A stretch of DNA of 9,415 nucleotides from Chitinophagaceae bacterium (GTDB lineage Bacteria > Bacteroidota > Bacteroidia > Chitinophagales > Chitinophagaceae). The notes under the pieces were generated by a model, which saw only the letters and a program-made list of their open reading frames with translations, was not told where the DNA came from and searched no databases. A program made the position numbers and the translations under genes. The DNA lies in contig JAEUVW010000149.1 of assembly GCA_016786525.1 (NCBI GenBank), forward strand, positions 1-9,415, in the 5' to 3' direction. Shown here one piece after another: positions 1 to 6,305 of this stretch. Within the stretch, counting starts at the first letter, position 1. Every line of letters starts with the position of its first letter.

Positions 1-902
1 GCATCATCTCCGGCAACGTAGCTCCCGTGGTTGCCGATGTGGATGCTCCGCTGACGGTGCTGGACTCTGTGACAGCTTCCATCATCGAAGACCTGTATTA
101 CCCCAAAGGACTGCTGGTAACCCCTACTCCCATTACGACAGATATCTTTACCGATACCCTGACAAACGAGTATACCCTTGCACCGATGAGCCAGGCGATC
201 GACGCAGGCGACAGCAGTTTCTTTAACGTCGGTATGATACCTGACCTATCCCTGGTGACCACGGACGCTGATGGTCTTGATCGCATCATGGGCAAAAACA
301 TCGACCTGGGTGCATTTGAAAGCTGCGACGCCATTATCGCTGCCACGGTCAGTGTAGCTGCAGCACCAGGCACTACCGTAGCAACAGGAACTTCTGTGAC
401 CTTCACGGCGACAGCGACGAACCCTGGTGCCACTCCTACATATATGTGGCTGAAAAACAACACCATGATCATCAGTACCTCTACGCCGACCTATACGGGC
501 GTCGCGGGCGTCGATTTCGCCAGCGGTGATATCATATCGGTTGCCTTATTCCCCAGTATAGGCGGTCCCTGTGTCGATGGAGATTCAACAAGCAGCAACA
601 AGCTGACCATGACCATCCCCACCACGGGTATTCCTGAATGGGACAAGAACGGCGCTTCCCTGTCTGTCGTACCTAACCCCAACAACGGATCTTTTGCATT
701 AAAAGTTTCGGGGATTAACGGCAAACAAGTGAACCTTACCGTTACAGACATTACCGGCCGCGCTGTATTCACCGAATCTTTTACCGGCAGCAATGCCGCC
801 AAAACGATGAACCTGAATGGCAAAATACCTGCAGGCACTTATATCCTGAGCCTGGAAGGCGACGAAGTCAGCAGGCAGGTGAAACGCTTTGTGATCGAAT
901 AG
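1..902 (+). CDS. Partial T9SS-secreted surface protein, C-terminal part (beta-helix end, Ig-like domain, sorting domain)
   Basis: The reading frame is open from the left edge (codons from position 3), so the GTG at 27 is an internal valine and the gene starts outside the window. Three parts are visible. Around 192-320, QAIDAGD followed by DADGLDR and NIDLGAFE is the typical closing signature of choice-of-anchor-Q / parallel beta-helix surface proteins. Positions about 345-620 encode an Ig/PKD-like domain with the PTYMWLKNN strand and a late GGPC motif, a form common in Chitinophaga-type adhesins. Positions about 657-899 encode a type A T9SS sorting domain: VVPNPNNGSF, then TDITGRAVF, then IPAGTYILSL and a basic end. 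By family knowledge the tail directs export across the outer membrane through the Por/Spr machinery and is removed on secretion, with the protein then anchored or released. The ligand or substrate cannot be told from this fragment. Confidence in T9SS cargo is high; the beta-helix call is moderate. Confidence 0.88.
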   Translation, partial: IISGNVAPVVADVDAPLTVLDSVTASIIEDLYYPKGLLVTPTPITTDIFTDTLTNEYTLAPMSQAIDAGDSSFFNVGMIPDLSLVTTDADGLDRIMGKNIDLGAFESCDAIIAATVSVAAAPGTTVATGTSVTFTATATNPGATPTYMWLKNNTMIISTSTPTYTGVAGVDFASGDIISVALFPSIGGPCVDGDSTSSNKLTMTIPTTGIPEWDKNGASLSVVPNPNNGSFALKVSGINGKQVNLTVTDITGRAVFTESFTGSNAAKTMNLNGKIPAGTYILSLEGDEVSRQVKRFVIE

Positions 903-925
903 TTTTTGATCAGCGTGATCAATTC

Positions 926-962
926 AAAAAAGCCGGGTACTGAACAGTACCCGGCTTTTTTT
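926..962. terminator. Bidirectional intrinsic terminator between convergent genes
   Basis: A perfect 12-bp inverted repeat (931-942 with 945-956, arms AGCCGGGTACTG and its complement) is flanked by six A on the left and seven T on the right. A hairpin followed by a U-run therefore forms on either strand. It lies 24 nt after the stop of the + strand surface protein and 20 nt beyond the stop of the - strand exported-protein gene, so it can end both transcripts. Confidence 0.93.
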
Positions 963-981
963 ATGAACGTGAAAATCCCGT

Positions 982-2181
982 TTATTCAAACAAGCGGAAT
1001 GTGACAGAAAGACCGCCCCAGCCTCTTGTTGTTGCTTTGGATGCAAAATCGGAATAGAACTCCGGTGTGATGACGATACCTTTCCCAAGGTCATAATTGA
1101 AGAACAGGCGATACAGGTACCTGGGCAGGGAGGGGTCGCGGTCTGCCTGGTGTTTGTTCAGCAGTTTATACCCAAAGCCCATAGACAGGGAGTACGGTTT
1201 CAGTTTCGTATTGCTCCTGTTGACACCGAAGCCCAGCTCGGCATTGACAAAAGTAGTGGCATAAGCTTTAAAGCGCTGACCGGTCTGCTCTTCGAAGCGG
1301 GTAAAGGAATTCATCGACAGGCGGGTAAAAAACGTGGATTCATGGTCGGAATAAAAAGTCAGCTGCAGCCCGATGTCGGCAGTAGGACAAATCGTATTGC
1401 GTACCAGGCCTGCACCGAATCCCGCACTGAAGGAAATCATGTCCTGCGTGTTGACGCCATTCTGTTCACTCAGCTGCCGGGTGACCAGCAATTGTTTCTT
1501 CGTACTGCGGGAAGGGTCATAACTGACAAACAAATGATGAAACCAGGCATCCTGGCTGCGCCATTCTTTGCGGTACGCCGTCACGACGGAGTCAATTAGG
1601 CCGGCGCTGTGGTTCAGCCAGCTCTTGTCTGCCAGCAGTTCCTTTACGTCCGCAAGGTTTTTCACGAAAAAAGTATACTGGAAATGTTCCGGCACCTGCT
1701 CTCCCTGTATTTTGCGGTCTTCAAACTTCTTTACGATACGCAGGGTATCCAGGGTCATCTTCAGGGCTACCGTTTCTTTGTCGTTCAGGGCCTGCAGGTT
1801 GCTGTTGATCATATGCTCGCTGAAGCGGCTGATCAGCGGCGTATTCTGCACCGGGATATGAATATCCAGGCGTTTGGTACTCATTGGCCGCCTGGTAAGG
1901 GAATCGCGGTACTGCGCCAGCACCGGGAGAATTGTTTCCGTATAGCGGAAGAAGTCTTCCTTACCTTTCCAGGCGCTGAGGCGCTCCATTTCAAAGACAA
2001 GATACGATCCTTTGCCCGTTGCAATGGTAAAGTGGTGCTTCAGGTCATAGTCCTTCACTTCAAAAAGTTCCCGGACCGTTTTATTATGGTCTTTTACTTC
2101 GGGAAATACATAATCCTGGGCAGAGGCACTCCAGGCGCTGCAGGCGCACAGCAGCGCAAATACAGTTTTTTTGCTGTTCAT
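982..2181 (-). CDS. Exported protein with predicted C-terminal outer-membrane beta-barrel, last gene of ECF sigma operon
   Basis: This is a 399-residue protein of unknown function. Residues 1-22 form a signal peptide: Lys4-Lys5, a hydrophobic core, then SASAQ as a likely signal peptidase I site. Residues about 30-240 are a mixed, charged, soluble-looking segment with no family I recognise. From about 248 to the end the sequence alternates small or aromatic and polar residues in about eight strands (FSAGFGAGLV, GLQLTFYSDH, NAELGFGVN, YSLSMGFGYKL) and finishes VTFRLFE, the aromatic C-terminal strand expected of an outer-membrane barrel. The ATG at 2181 fits the signal peptide; no Shine-Dalgarno is present, as is usual in Bacteroidota. 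It starts 32 nt after the upstream gene in the same direction, so co-transcription with the sigma factor is likely. Cys12 and Cys14 lie inside the signal peptide; a lipoprotein reading is possible, but the lipobox (L-C-A-C) is poor. The barrel is inferred from strand pattern only. Confidence 0.8.
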   Translation of the reverse strand: MNSKKTVFALLCACSAWSASAQDYVFPEVKDHNKTVRELFEVKDYDLKHHFTIATGKGSYLVFEMERLSAWKGKEDFFRYTETILPVLAQYRDSLTRRPMSTKRLDIHIPVQNTPLISRFSEHMINSNLQALNDKETVALKMTLDTLRIVKKFEDRKIQGEQVPEHFQYTFFVKNLADVKELLADKSWLNHSAGLIDSVVTAYRKEWRSQDAWFHHLFVSYDPSRSTKKQLLVTRQLSEQNGVNTQDMISFSAGFGAGLVRNTICPTADIGLQLTFYSDHESTFFTRLSMNSFTRFEEQTGQRFKAYATTFVNAELGFGVNRSNTKLKPYSLSMGFGYKLLNKHQADRDPSLPRYLYRLFFNYDLGKGIVITPEFYSDFASKATTRGWGGLSVTFRLFE

Positions 2182-2213
2182 TTGTTGTTGTTTATATTTT
2201 TGGATTCAGGTTT

Positions 2214-2831
2214 TTACTCTTTGTTCAAGGCATACATCAGGCCACGTATGGGAGCTTCCTCTTTTGTGCCGGTCTGCGGGGCAATTCTGCGCCTTGCGAT
2301 CCGTGAACGCCAGAAGCCTTTTTTTTGCCCGCCGGCAACAGGGAGTTCTTCTGCTGCAGGCAATACCGGTGCGATATCGGCATAATGTTTTACCGGCAAG
2401 GCTTCCTTCAGCACTGTGGAAGCTTCCACGACAATGAACCTGTCGCCGGTATCCACCGGCAGCGGTACCGGGTTTACAACAGGCGCTGCCGGCAGGGCTG
2501 CAGGATGGGTCAGCGGCTTTGCCGCCAAGGTACTGTGGTCAGGCGGGGGCAGCACCGGCCTGGCCTGCCGTTCCGGTTGCTGTACCGGCGTTGCGTCCTT
2601 CCGGAACGCAACCAGGGTAAAAGAAGCGTTTTCTTTTTGCCGGACCAGCAGCAACAGTACTGCAGCAACCGCTACAGCATAAGGCAGGTACCTGTTCAGG
2701 GCGATACGCCGGCGGCCCGGCTTCAGTCGCCTGCTGACTTCCTCCCAGCCTGCATCCGGATCAAAATCCGGAACCAGGTCGTTTACCTGCGCCTCATCGA
2801 ATGTCTTTCTTAACTGCTTGTCGTGCTTCAT
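2214..2831 (-). CDS. Single-pass membrane protein in the anti-sigma position, lacking a zinc anti-sigma motif
   Basis: This 205-residue protein has a charged N-terminal part (residues 1-48, including DPDAGWEEVSRRL and a basic run GRRRIALNR), one transmembrane helix at about 49-63 (YLPYAVAVAAVLLLLV), and a Pro/Ala/Val-rich region at about 80-165. It ends in a basic patch (FWRSRIARRR) and a short tail. The positive residues before the helix suggest N-in, C-out topology. The gene starts inside the last codons of the sigma gene (ATGA overlap), the usual arrangement for a sigma factor and its membrane regulator. The N-terminal 48 residues would then be the sigma-binding part. No cysteine is present and there is no HxxxCxxC motif, so it is not a zinc (ZAS) anti-sigma factor; it also does not look like FecR, whose periplasmic domain is larger and folded. 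Anti-sigma function is inferred from topology and gene order, not from homology. It could instead be a structural inner-membrane protein. Confidence 0.78.
   Translation of the reverse strand: MKHDKQLRKTFDEAQVNDLVPDFDPDAGWEEVSRRLKPGRRRIALNRYLPYAVAVAAVLLLLVRQKENASFTLVAFRKDATPVQQPERQARPVLPPPDHSTLAAKPLTHPAALPAAPVVNPVPLPVDTGDRFIVVEASTVLKEALPVKHYADIAPVLPAAEELPVAGGQKKGFWRSRIARRRIAPQTGTKEEAPIRGLMYALNKE
2828..2831 (-). other. ATGA start/stop overlap (translational coupling) between sigma and membrane-protein genes
   Basis: On the - strand the ATG of the membrane-protein gene (2831-2829) overlaps the TGA of the sigma gene (2830-2828). This four-base overlap usually implies termination-reinitiation and a fixed ratio of the two products. 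It supports a functional pairing and fixes the start of the downstream gene. Confidence 0.85.
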
Positions 2832-3397
2832 TGTACCTTCTTTTTTTCCTGCATCAGCTGCTTTTGTAAAAAATGCCGGGCTCTATGCAATTGTGTTTTG
2901 GAAGTATTCTCGGAAATATCCAGCAATGCCGCAATTTCCCTGTGGCTCATTTCTTCGAAGACGAAGAGGTTGAACACCGTCCTGTACCCTTGCGGCAGCG
3001 CATGGATCAGGGCCATCAACTCCTTTGCTCCCAATTGTCCCAGCACCTCTGCGTCTTCGCCGGTATGCTGTTCCTGTTCTTCATCCAGTAGTTCAAATTG
3101 CAGCCTCTTTTTTCTTAAGTGCATCAGGCAATGATTGACCGCCACACGGCTAAGCCAGGCGGCCACACTTCCTTCGCCGCGGTACTCGAATTGATGCAGC
3201 CGTTCAAAGGCGGCCACAAACACGTCGGTCAGCAGCTCCTGGGCGTCTTCCCTGTTCCCGCTGTACCTCAGGCACTGCAGCAATATCCTTTCCGCGTATC
3301 GCCGGTACAGCATACTACGTGCCCCGGACTGCCCTTCGCGGCAAGCCTTTACCAAGTCATTTTCAGCGTATAGATGTTCCTTGAGCGGTATTTTCAT
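2828..3397 (-). CDS. ECF-family RNA polymerase sigma factor (sigma-70 group 4)
   Basis: This 189-residue protein is the normal length for an ECF sigma factor. Region 2 covers about residues 14-97: NREDAQELLTDVFVAAFERL is the core-binding helix with the conserved DAxELxxDVF pattern, followed by VAAWLSRVAVNHCLMHLRKKR, the -10 recognition part. A variable acidic linker (about 101-120, LDEEQEQ) follows. Region 4 covers about 123-177: ALPQGYRTVFNLFVFEEMSH, then a helix-turn-helix EIAALLDISENTSKTQLHRAR for -35 recognition. No extra C-terminal domain is present. The ATG at 3397 gives a full region 2 and no better start lies upstream. It heads an operon with the membrane protein and the exported barrel protein, so it probably directs transcription in response to an envelope or surface cue, possibly with autoregulation. 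I could not find a convincing TAnnTTTG-type promoter upstream on this strand. The regulon is not visible. Confidence 0.95.
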   Translation of the reverse strand: MKIPLKEHLYAENDLVKACREGQSGARSMLYRRYAERILLQCLRYSGNREDAQELLTDVFVAAFERLHQFEYRGEGSVAAWLSRVAVNHCLMHLRKKRLQFELLDEEQEQHTGEDAEVLGQLGAKELMALIHALPQGYRTVFNLFVFEEMSHREIAALLDISENTSKTQLHRARHFLQKQLMQEKKKVQ

Positions 3398-3568
3398 GTA
3401 GGGCTTTAGCTCCGTTATTCATTAAATGCACTACAGCGCCAAAAGGTTGCGCCGCTGTTTATATTTATTTTTTACGAATGTACATATGCGTATAAGAAAA
3501 GCTGAATTCCACAAAAAAAAGCTGCTTATACACAATGGCTGCAAATACGGTTAAAACGCGTGATTTTA
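3398..3568. other. Divergent intergenic region, AT-rich, sigma-operon side
   Basis: This stretch separates the sigma operon (- strand) from the gyrB promoter (+ strand). It holds no open reading frame worth calling. It is AT-rich between about 3458 and 3540. On the - strand a TTTG near 3511 is not followed by a TAnnTTTG box at normal spacing, so no housekeeping promoter for the sigma operon can be pointed to. The operon promoter probably lies here, but I cannot place it. Confidence 0.5.
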
Positions 3569-3600
3569 ATTGGTTTTCCGCCTGTTTTTTGGTACTTTTG
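3569..3600 (+). promoter_or_regulatory. Bacteroidota-type housekeeping promoter for gyrB
   Basis: TACTTTTG at 3593-3600 matches the Bacteroidota -7 consensus TAnnTTTG exactly. ATTG at 3569-3572 sits 20 nt upstream and fits the -33 element (TTTG/TTG). Transcription would begin near 3606, leaving a leader of about 75 nt before the gyrB ATG at 3682. Confidence 0.75.
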
Positions 3601-3609
3601 TAGAGCTTT

Positions 3610-3657
3610 CGGAAGCGGTAATTCTATGCGCTTCCGGGTCTTATTTGTTTCAAATAA
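3610..3657 (+). promoter_or_regulatory. Two tandem hairpins in the gyrB 5' leader
   Basis: Two perfect inverted repeats lie in the predicted leader. The first has arms CGGAAGCG (3610-3617) and CGCTTCCG (3629-3636), 8 bp with an 11-nt loop. The second has arms TTATTTG (3641-3647) and CAAATAA (3651-3657), 7 bp with a 3-nt TTT loop. Only four bases separate them, and the second ends 24 nt before the start codon. The first is not followed by a clean U-run, so it is not an obvious terminator. A role in mRNA stability or in control of gyrB translation is possible but unproven. Confidence 0.5.
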
Positions 3658-3681
3658 AATAATCATTTTTTCACGATAATA

Positions 3682-5655
3682 ATGAGTAACGAAAACGAAG
3701 TATTAAGCGTTGCCGGCGACTACGGTGCCAATAGCATTCAGGTACTGGAAGGATTGGAAGCGGTCAGGAAACGCCCGGCAATGTATATCGGTGATATCGG
3801 TATGAAAGGCTTGCACCATCTTGTATACGAGGTCGTGGACAACTCTATCGATGAGGCTCTTGCCGGCCACTGTACGCACATCGAGGTCACCATTCACAAA
3901 GACAACTCGATATCCGTTCAGGATGACGGCCGCGGTATCCCTACCGGTATGCATGCCAAGGAAGGCAGGTCGGCACTGGAGGTCGTGATGACCGTATTGC
4001 ACGCAGGAGGAAAGTTTGACAAGGATTCCTATAAAGTATCCGGCGGATTGCACGGTGTAGGGGTGAGCTGTGTGAATGCACTGAGCAGCCACATGCACAC
4101 CATCGTACATCGTGAAGGCAAAATTTTTGAGCAGGAGTACAATTGTGGTATCCCTGAATATTCGGTACGGGAGATCGGCACATCCGACAAAAGAGGGACG
4201 CGTCAGCACTTCTGGCCCGACCAGACGATTTTCAAAGAGTACACGTACGTAAGGGAAATCCTTGCCGGCCGCCTGCGCGAACTGTCTTTCCTGAACAAAG
4301 GCATCCGCATCACGCTCTCCGACGAACGCGAGCAGGACGACAATGGCAACAATCTCAGCGAAGTCTTTTTCAGCGAGGGCGGTATCGTGGAGTTTGTACA
4401 GATGCTGGACCGCAACGGCAAACGCGATCCTTTGCTCCCCGACCCCATCTATGTAGAAACACATGACGCAGAAACCAATGTTGCGGTAGAAGTGGCGATG
4501 AGCTACAATACGTCCTACAACGAACATATCTTTTCGTACGTCAACAACATCAATACCATTGAAGGCGGAACACACGTAGCCGGTTTCCGCCGGGCCATTA
4601 CCCGTGTGTTCAAAGCTTATGGCGATAAGAACAAACTGTTTGAAAAAGCCAAAGTAGACATTACCGGGGATGACTTCCGCGAAGGCCTGAGTGCTATCAT
4701 TTCGGTAAAGGTACCGGAACCCCAGTTTGAGGGACAGACCAAAACCAAGCTGGGCAACAATGACGTCATGGGCGTGGTCGATGTATCCATGAGCCGCGTA
4801 TTGGAAGCCTACCTTGAAGAGCATCCGAAAGAGGCGAAAGTGATCATTGACAAAGTGATCCTGGCGGCGCAGGCACGGGCGGCCGCACGCAAGGCCAGGG
4901 AAATGGTACAACGCAAAAGCGTGTTGAGCGGTGGCGGAATGCCCGGCAAACTGGCCGACTGCTCCGATAAAGACCCGGAACGCTGCGAGCTGTACCTGGT
5001 GGAAGGAGACTCCGCAGGAGGAACCGCCAAACAAGGCAGGGACAGGCATTTCCAGGCCATCCTTCCCCTGCGTGGTAAGATCCTGAACGTAGAGAAAGCA
5101 CAGGAGCATAAGATCTACGAAAACGAAGAGATCAAGAATATGTTTACCGCACTGGGTGTCAGCATCGGTACTCCTGAAGATCCGAAAGCGCTGAACCTGA
5201 GCAAACTCCGCTACCACAAGATCATCATCATGACGGATGCCGATGTGGACGGTTCGCATATCGCCACCCTGATCCTGACCTTCTTCTTCCGCTATATGAA
5301 CAGCCTGGTGCAACAGGGATACGTCTACCTGGCGCAACCCCCGCTGTACCTGGTGAAAAAAGGGAAAGAGGAAGAATACGCCTGGACGGAAGACGACCGC
5401 AAACGCGCCGTAACCCGCATGGCCAATGGCAAAGAAGACAGCGTGAACATACAGCGCTACAAGGGCCTGGGAGAAATGAACGCCGAGCAATTGTGGAGCA
5501 CGACCATGAACCCGGTTACGCGTTCCCTGAAACAGGTGACCATCGAAAGCGCCGCCGAAGCCGACAGGATCTTCGCGATGCTGATGGGCGACGAGGTTCC
5601 CCCACGCCGGGAATTCATCGAAAGCCATGCGAAATACGCCAAGATCGATGTGTAA
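3682..5655 (+). CDS. gyrB: DNA gyrase subunit B
   Basis: GyrB is the ATPase subunit of DNA gyrase (A2B2), which introduces negative supercoils using ATP in the cytoplasm. The 657-residue length is that of the short GyrB form without the long insert found in E. coli. The GHKL ATPase domain shows Glu50 (general base) and Asn54 in EVVDNSIDEALAGHC, DDGRGIPTG at 81-89 and the glycine-rich lid GGLHGVGVSCVNALS at 121-135. The transducer domain contains GGTHVAGFRRA. The TOPRIM domain has EGDSAGG starting at Glu441, PLRGKILNVEKA, and the metal-binding DADVDGSH with Asp519, Asp521 and Asp523. The C-terminal GyrA-contact motif QRYKGLGEMN is at 591-600. All catalytic residues are present. The ATG at 3682 follows an AT-rich leader without Shine-Dalgarno. 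The ILPLRGK and IGTPEDPKALNLSKL stretches fit Bacteroidota GyrB rather than ParE. It is a single-gene unit with its own promoter and terminator. Confidence 0.98.
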   Translation: MSNENEVLSVAGDYGANSIQVLEGLEAVRKRPAMYIGDIGMKGLHHLVYEVVDNSIDEALAGHCTHIEVTIHKDNSISVQDDGRGIPTGMHAKEGRSALEVVMTVLHAGGKFDKDSYKVSGGLHGVGVSCVNALSSHMHTIVHREGKIFEQEYNCGIPEYSVREIGTSDKRGTRQHFWPDQTIFKEYTYVREILAGRLRELSFLNKGIRITLSDEREQDDNGNNLSEVFFSEGGIVEFVQMLDRNGKRDPLLPDPIYVETHDAETNVAVEVAMSYNTSYNEHIFSYVNNINTIEGGTHVAGFRRAITRVFKAYGDKNKLFEKAKVDITGDDFREGLSAIISVKVPEPQFEGQTKTKLGNNDVMGVVDVSMSRVLEAYLEEHPKEAKVIIDKVILAAQARAAARKAREMVQRKSVLSGGGMPGKLADCSDKDPERCELYLVEGDSAGGTAKQGRDRHFQAILPLRGKILNVEKAQEHKIYENEEIKNMFTALGVSIGTPEDPKALNLSKLRYHKIIIMTDADVDGSHIATLILTFFFRYMNSLVQQGYVYLAQPPLYLVKKGKEEEYAWTEDDRKRAVTRMANGKEDSVNIQRYKGLGEMNAEQLWSTTMNPVTRSLKQVTIESAAEADRIFAMLMGDEVPPRREFIESHAKYAKIDV

Positions 5656-5674
5656 TCTTATTGATCCTTTATAG

Positions 5675-5706
5675 AAAAGAGGTCGCCCATACGGCGACCT
5701 CTTTTT
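5675..5706. terminator. Bidirectional intrinsic terminator between gyrB and the DUF1772 gene
   Basis: A perfect 10-bp inverted repeat (arms AGAGGTCGCC at 5678-5687 and its complement at 5693-5702, loop of 5 nt) is preceded by AAAA and followed by TTTT. It begins 20 nt after the gyrB stop codon. Just beyond it, at 5714, is the stop of the convergent - strand gene, so it serves both. Confidence 0.92.
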
Positions 5707-5713
5707 GTATCAT

Positions 5714-6223
5714 TTACAGGGACTTTCGTGCGGGCACCTGTTGTCGCAGGCAGGCCAGCAGCACCAGTGTAAAGGCTGCTGAAGCGCATAGGGTCCGTAC
5801 CAGATTCAGCCGGTTCCAGGGATCTTCAAAAGCCAAACGTTGTGCCCTCAACTCCGGCAAAGACATGTTTTGCAGTTGCATAGCCTCCACAGTATTGTTC
5901 AAGGGTACATTCCCGAATATGGTGACAGCCATCACCCCGCCGGTATACACAACAGCCCCTGCCCGCAACAAACGTTTCTTCCCGGCATCTCCCGCCCTGG
6001 CGGCGCTCAAGGGCAGCAACAACAATGCAGCAAAAAACGGTGTAAAGAAAAACGGGTTCTGAATTGCCCTGTTGATGGATTGCATCGCCCTGAGATACGC
6101 CTCATCGCTTAAGCGACCCAGGCCGGGAACGACGGAAAACGAATAGGCGAAAAAAAGACCGGCGATCAGGCCGGTAAATAAAGCGGTAAGGGCCAGTAAT
6201 CCTTTCATGGAACAAAGATCCAT
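5714..6223 (-). CDS. DUF1772 / anthrone oxygenase-like integral membrane protein
   Basis: This 169-residue protein has about four hydrophobic segments: residues 7-32, 57-74, 85-103 and 141-160. Family marks include FAYSFSVVPGL after the first helix, MQSINRAIQNPFF before the second, and the polar GNVPLNNTVEA motif after the third. This order is typical of the DUF1772 family, some fungal members of which act with anthrone oxidation. In bacteria the role is generally unknown, and no enzyme activity can be assigned here. It is probably an inner-membrane protein. The longest frame starts at the ATG at 6223, but a second ATG at 6208 begins MKGLLALTALF, a cleaner N-terminus, and is a good alternative start. 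GATCTTTG (- strand, 6220-6213) resembles a -7 box but overlaps the longer start; if used, the transcript would be almost leaderless from 6208. It appears monocistronic, lying between two hairpins. Confidence 0.85.
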   Translation of the reverse strand: MDLCSMKGLLALTALFTGLIAGLFFAYSFSVVPGLGRLSDEAYLRAMQSINRAIQNPFFFTPFFAALLLLPLSAARAGDAGKKRLLRAGAVVYTGGVMAVTIFGNVPLNNTVEAMQLQNMSLPELRAQRLAFEDPWNRLNLVRTLCASAAFTLVLLACLRQQVPARKSL

Positions 6224-6245
6224 CTATTTTTCTGCAACTCATTAC

Positions 6246-6286
6246 AGGAAGAGGCTTGTTTTTACATAAAAAAACAAGCCTCTCCT
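6246..6286. repeat. Long inverted repeat after the large surface-protein gene, possible terminator
   Basis: A 13-bp perfect stem (6251-6263 with 6270-6282, containing GAGGCTTG and CAAGCCTC) is extended by AGGA/TCCT (6246-6249 with 6283-6286) across one unpaired A at 6250. It lies 19 nt beyond the stop of the large - strand gene. The A/T run is inside the upper stem rather than after it, so it is not a textbook intrinsic terminator on either strand. A role in stabilising the 3' end of the transcript or in weak termination is an inference. Confidence 0.6.
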
Positions 6287-6305
6287 GCAGGAATGATGCT
6301 GTTCA

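Noticed and set aside
27..29. GTG as the start codon of the leftmost gene
   Set aside because: The frame is open to the window edge, there is no signal peptide after the GTG, and a T9SS cargo protein needs one. It is an internal valine.
1150..2437. Overlapping + strand open frames opposite the exported-protein and membrane-protein genes
   Set aside because: Their translations lack domain signatures, while the - strand frames carry a signal peptide, a transmembrane helix and operon spacing. They are shadow frames.
3703..5628. Very long open frame (641 codons) on the - strand opposite gyrB
   Set aside because: It is wholly inside gyrB, its translation has no recognisable domain or signal, and the GyrB protein on the other strand is conserved with every catalytic motif. 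Long antisense frames are a common by-product of codon bias in such genes.
6283..6292. Palindrome TCCTGCAGGA near the hairpin
   Set aside because: A 10-bp palindrome is short, partly overlaps the larger inverted repeat and has no second copy near a promoter, so an operator cannot be supported.
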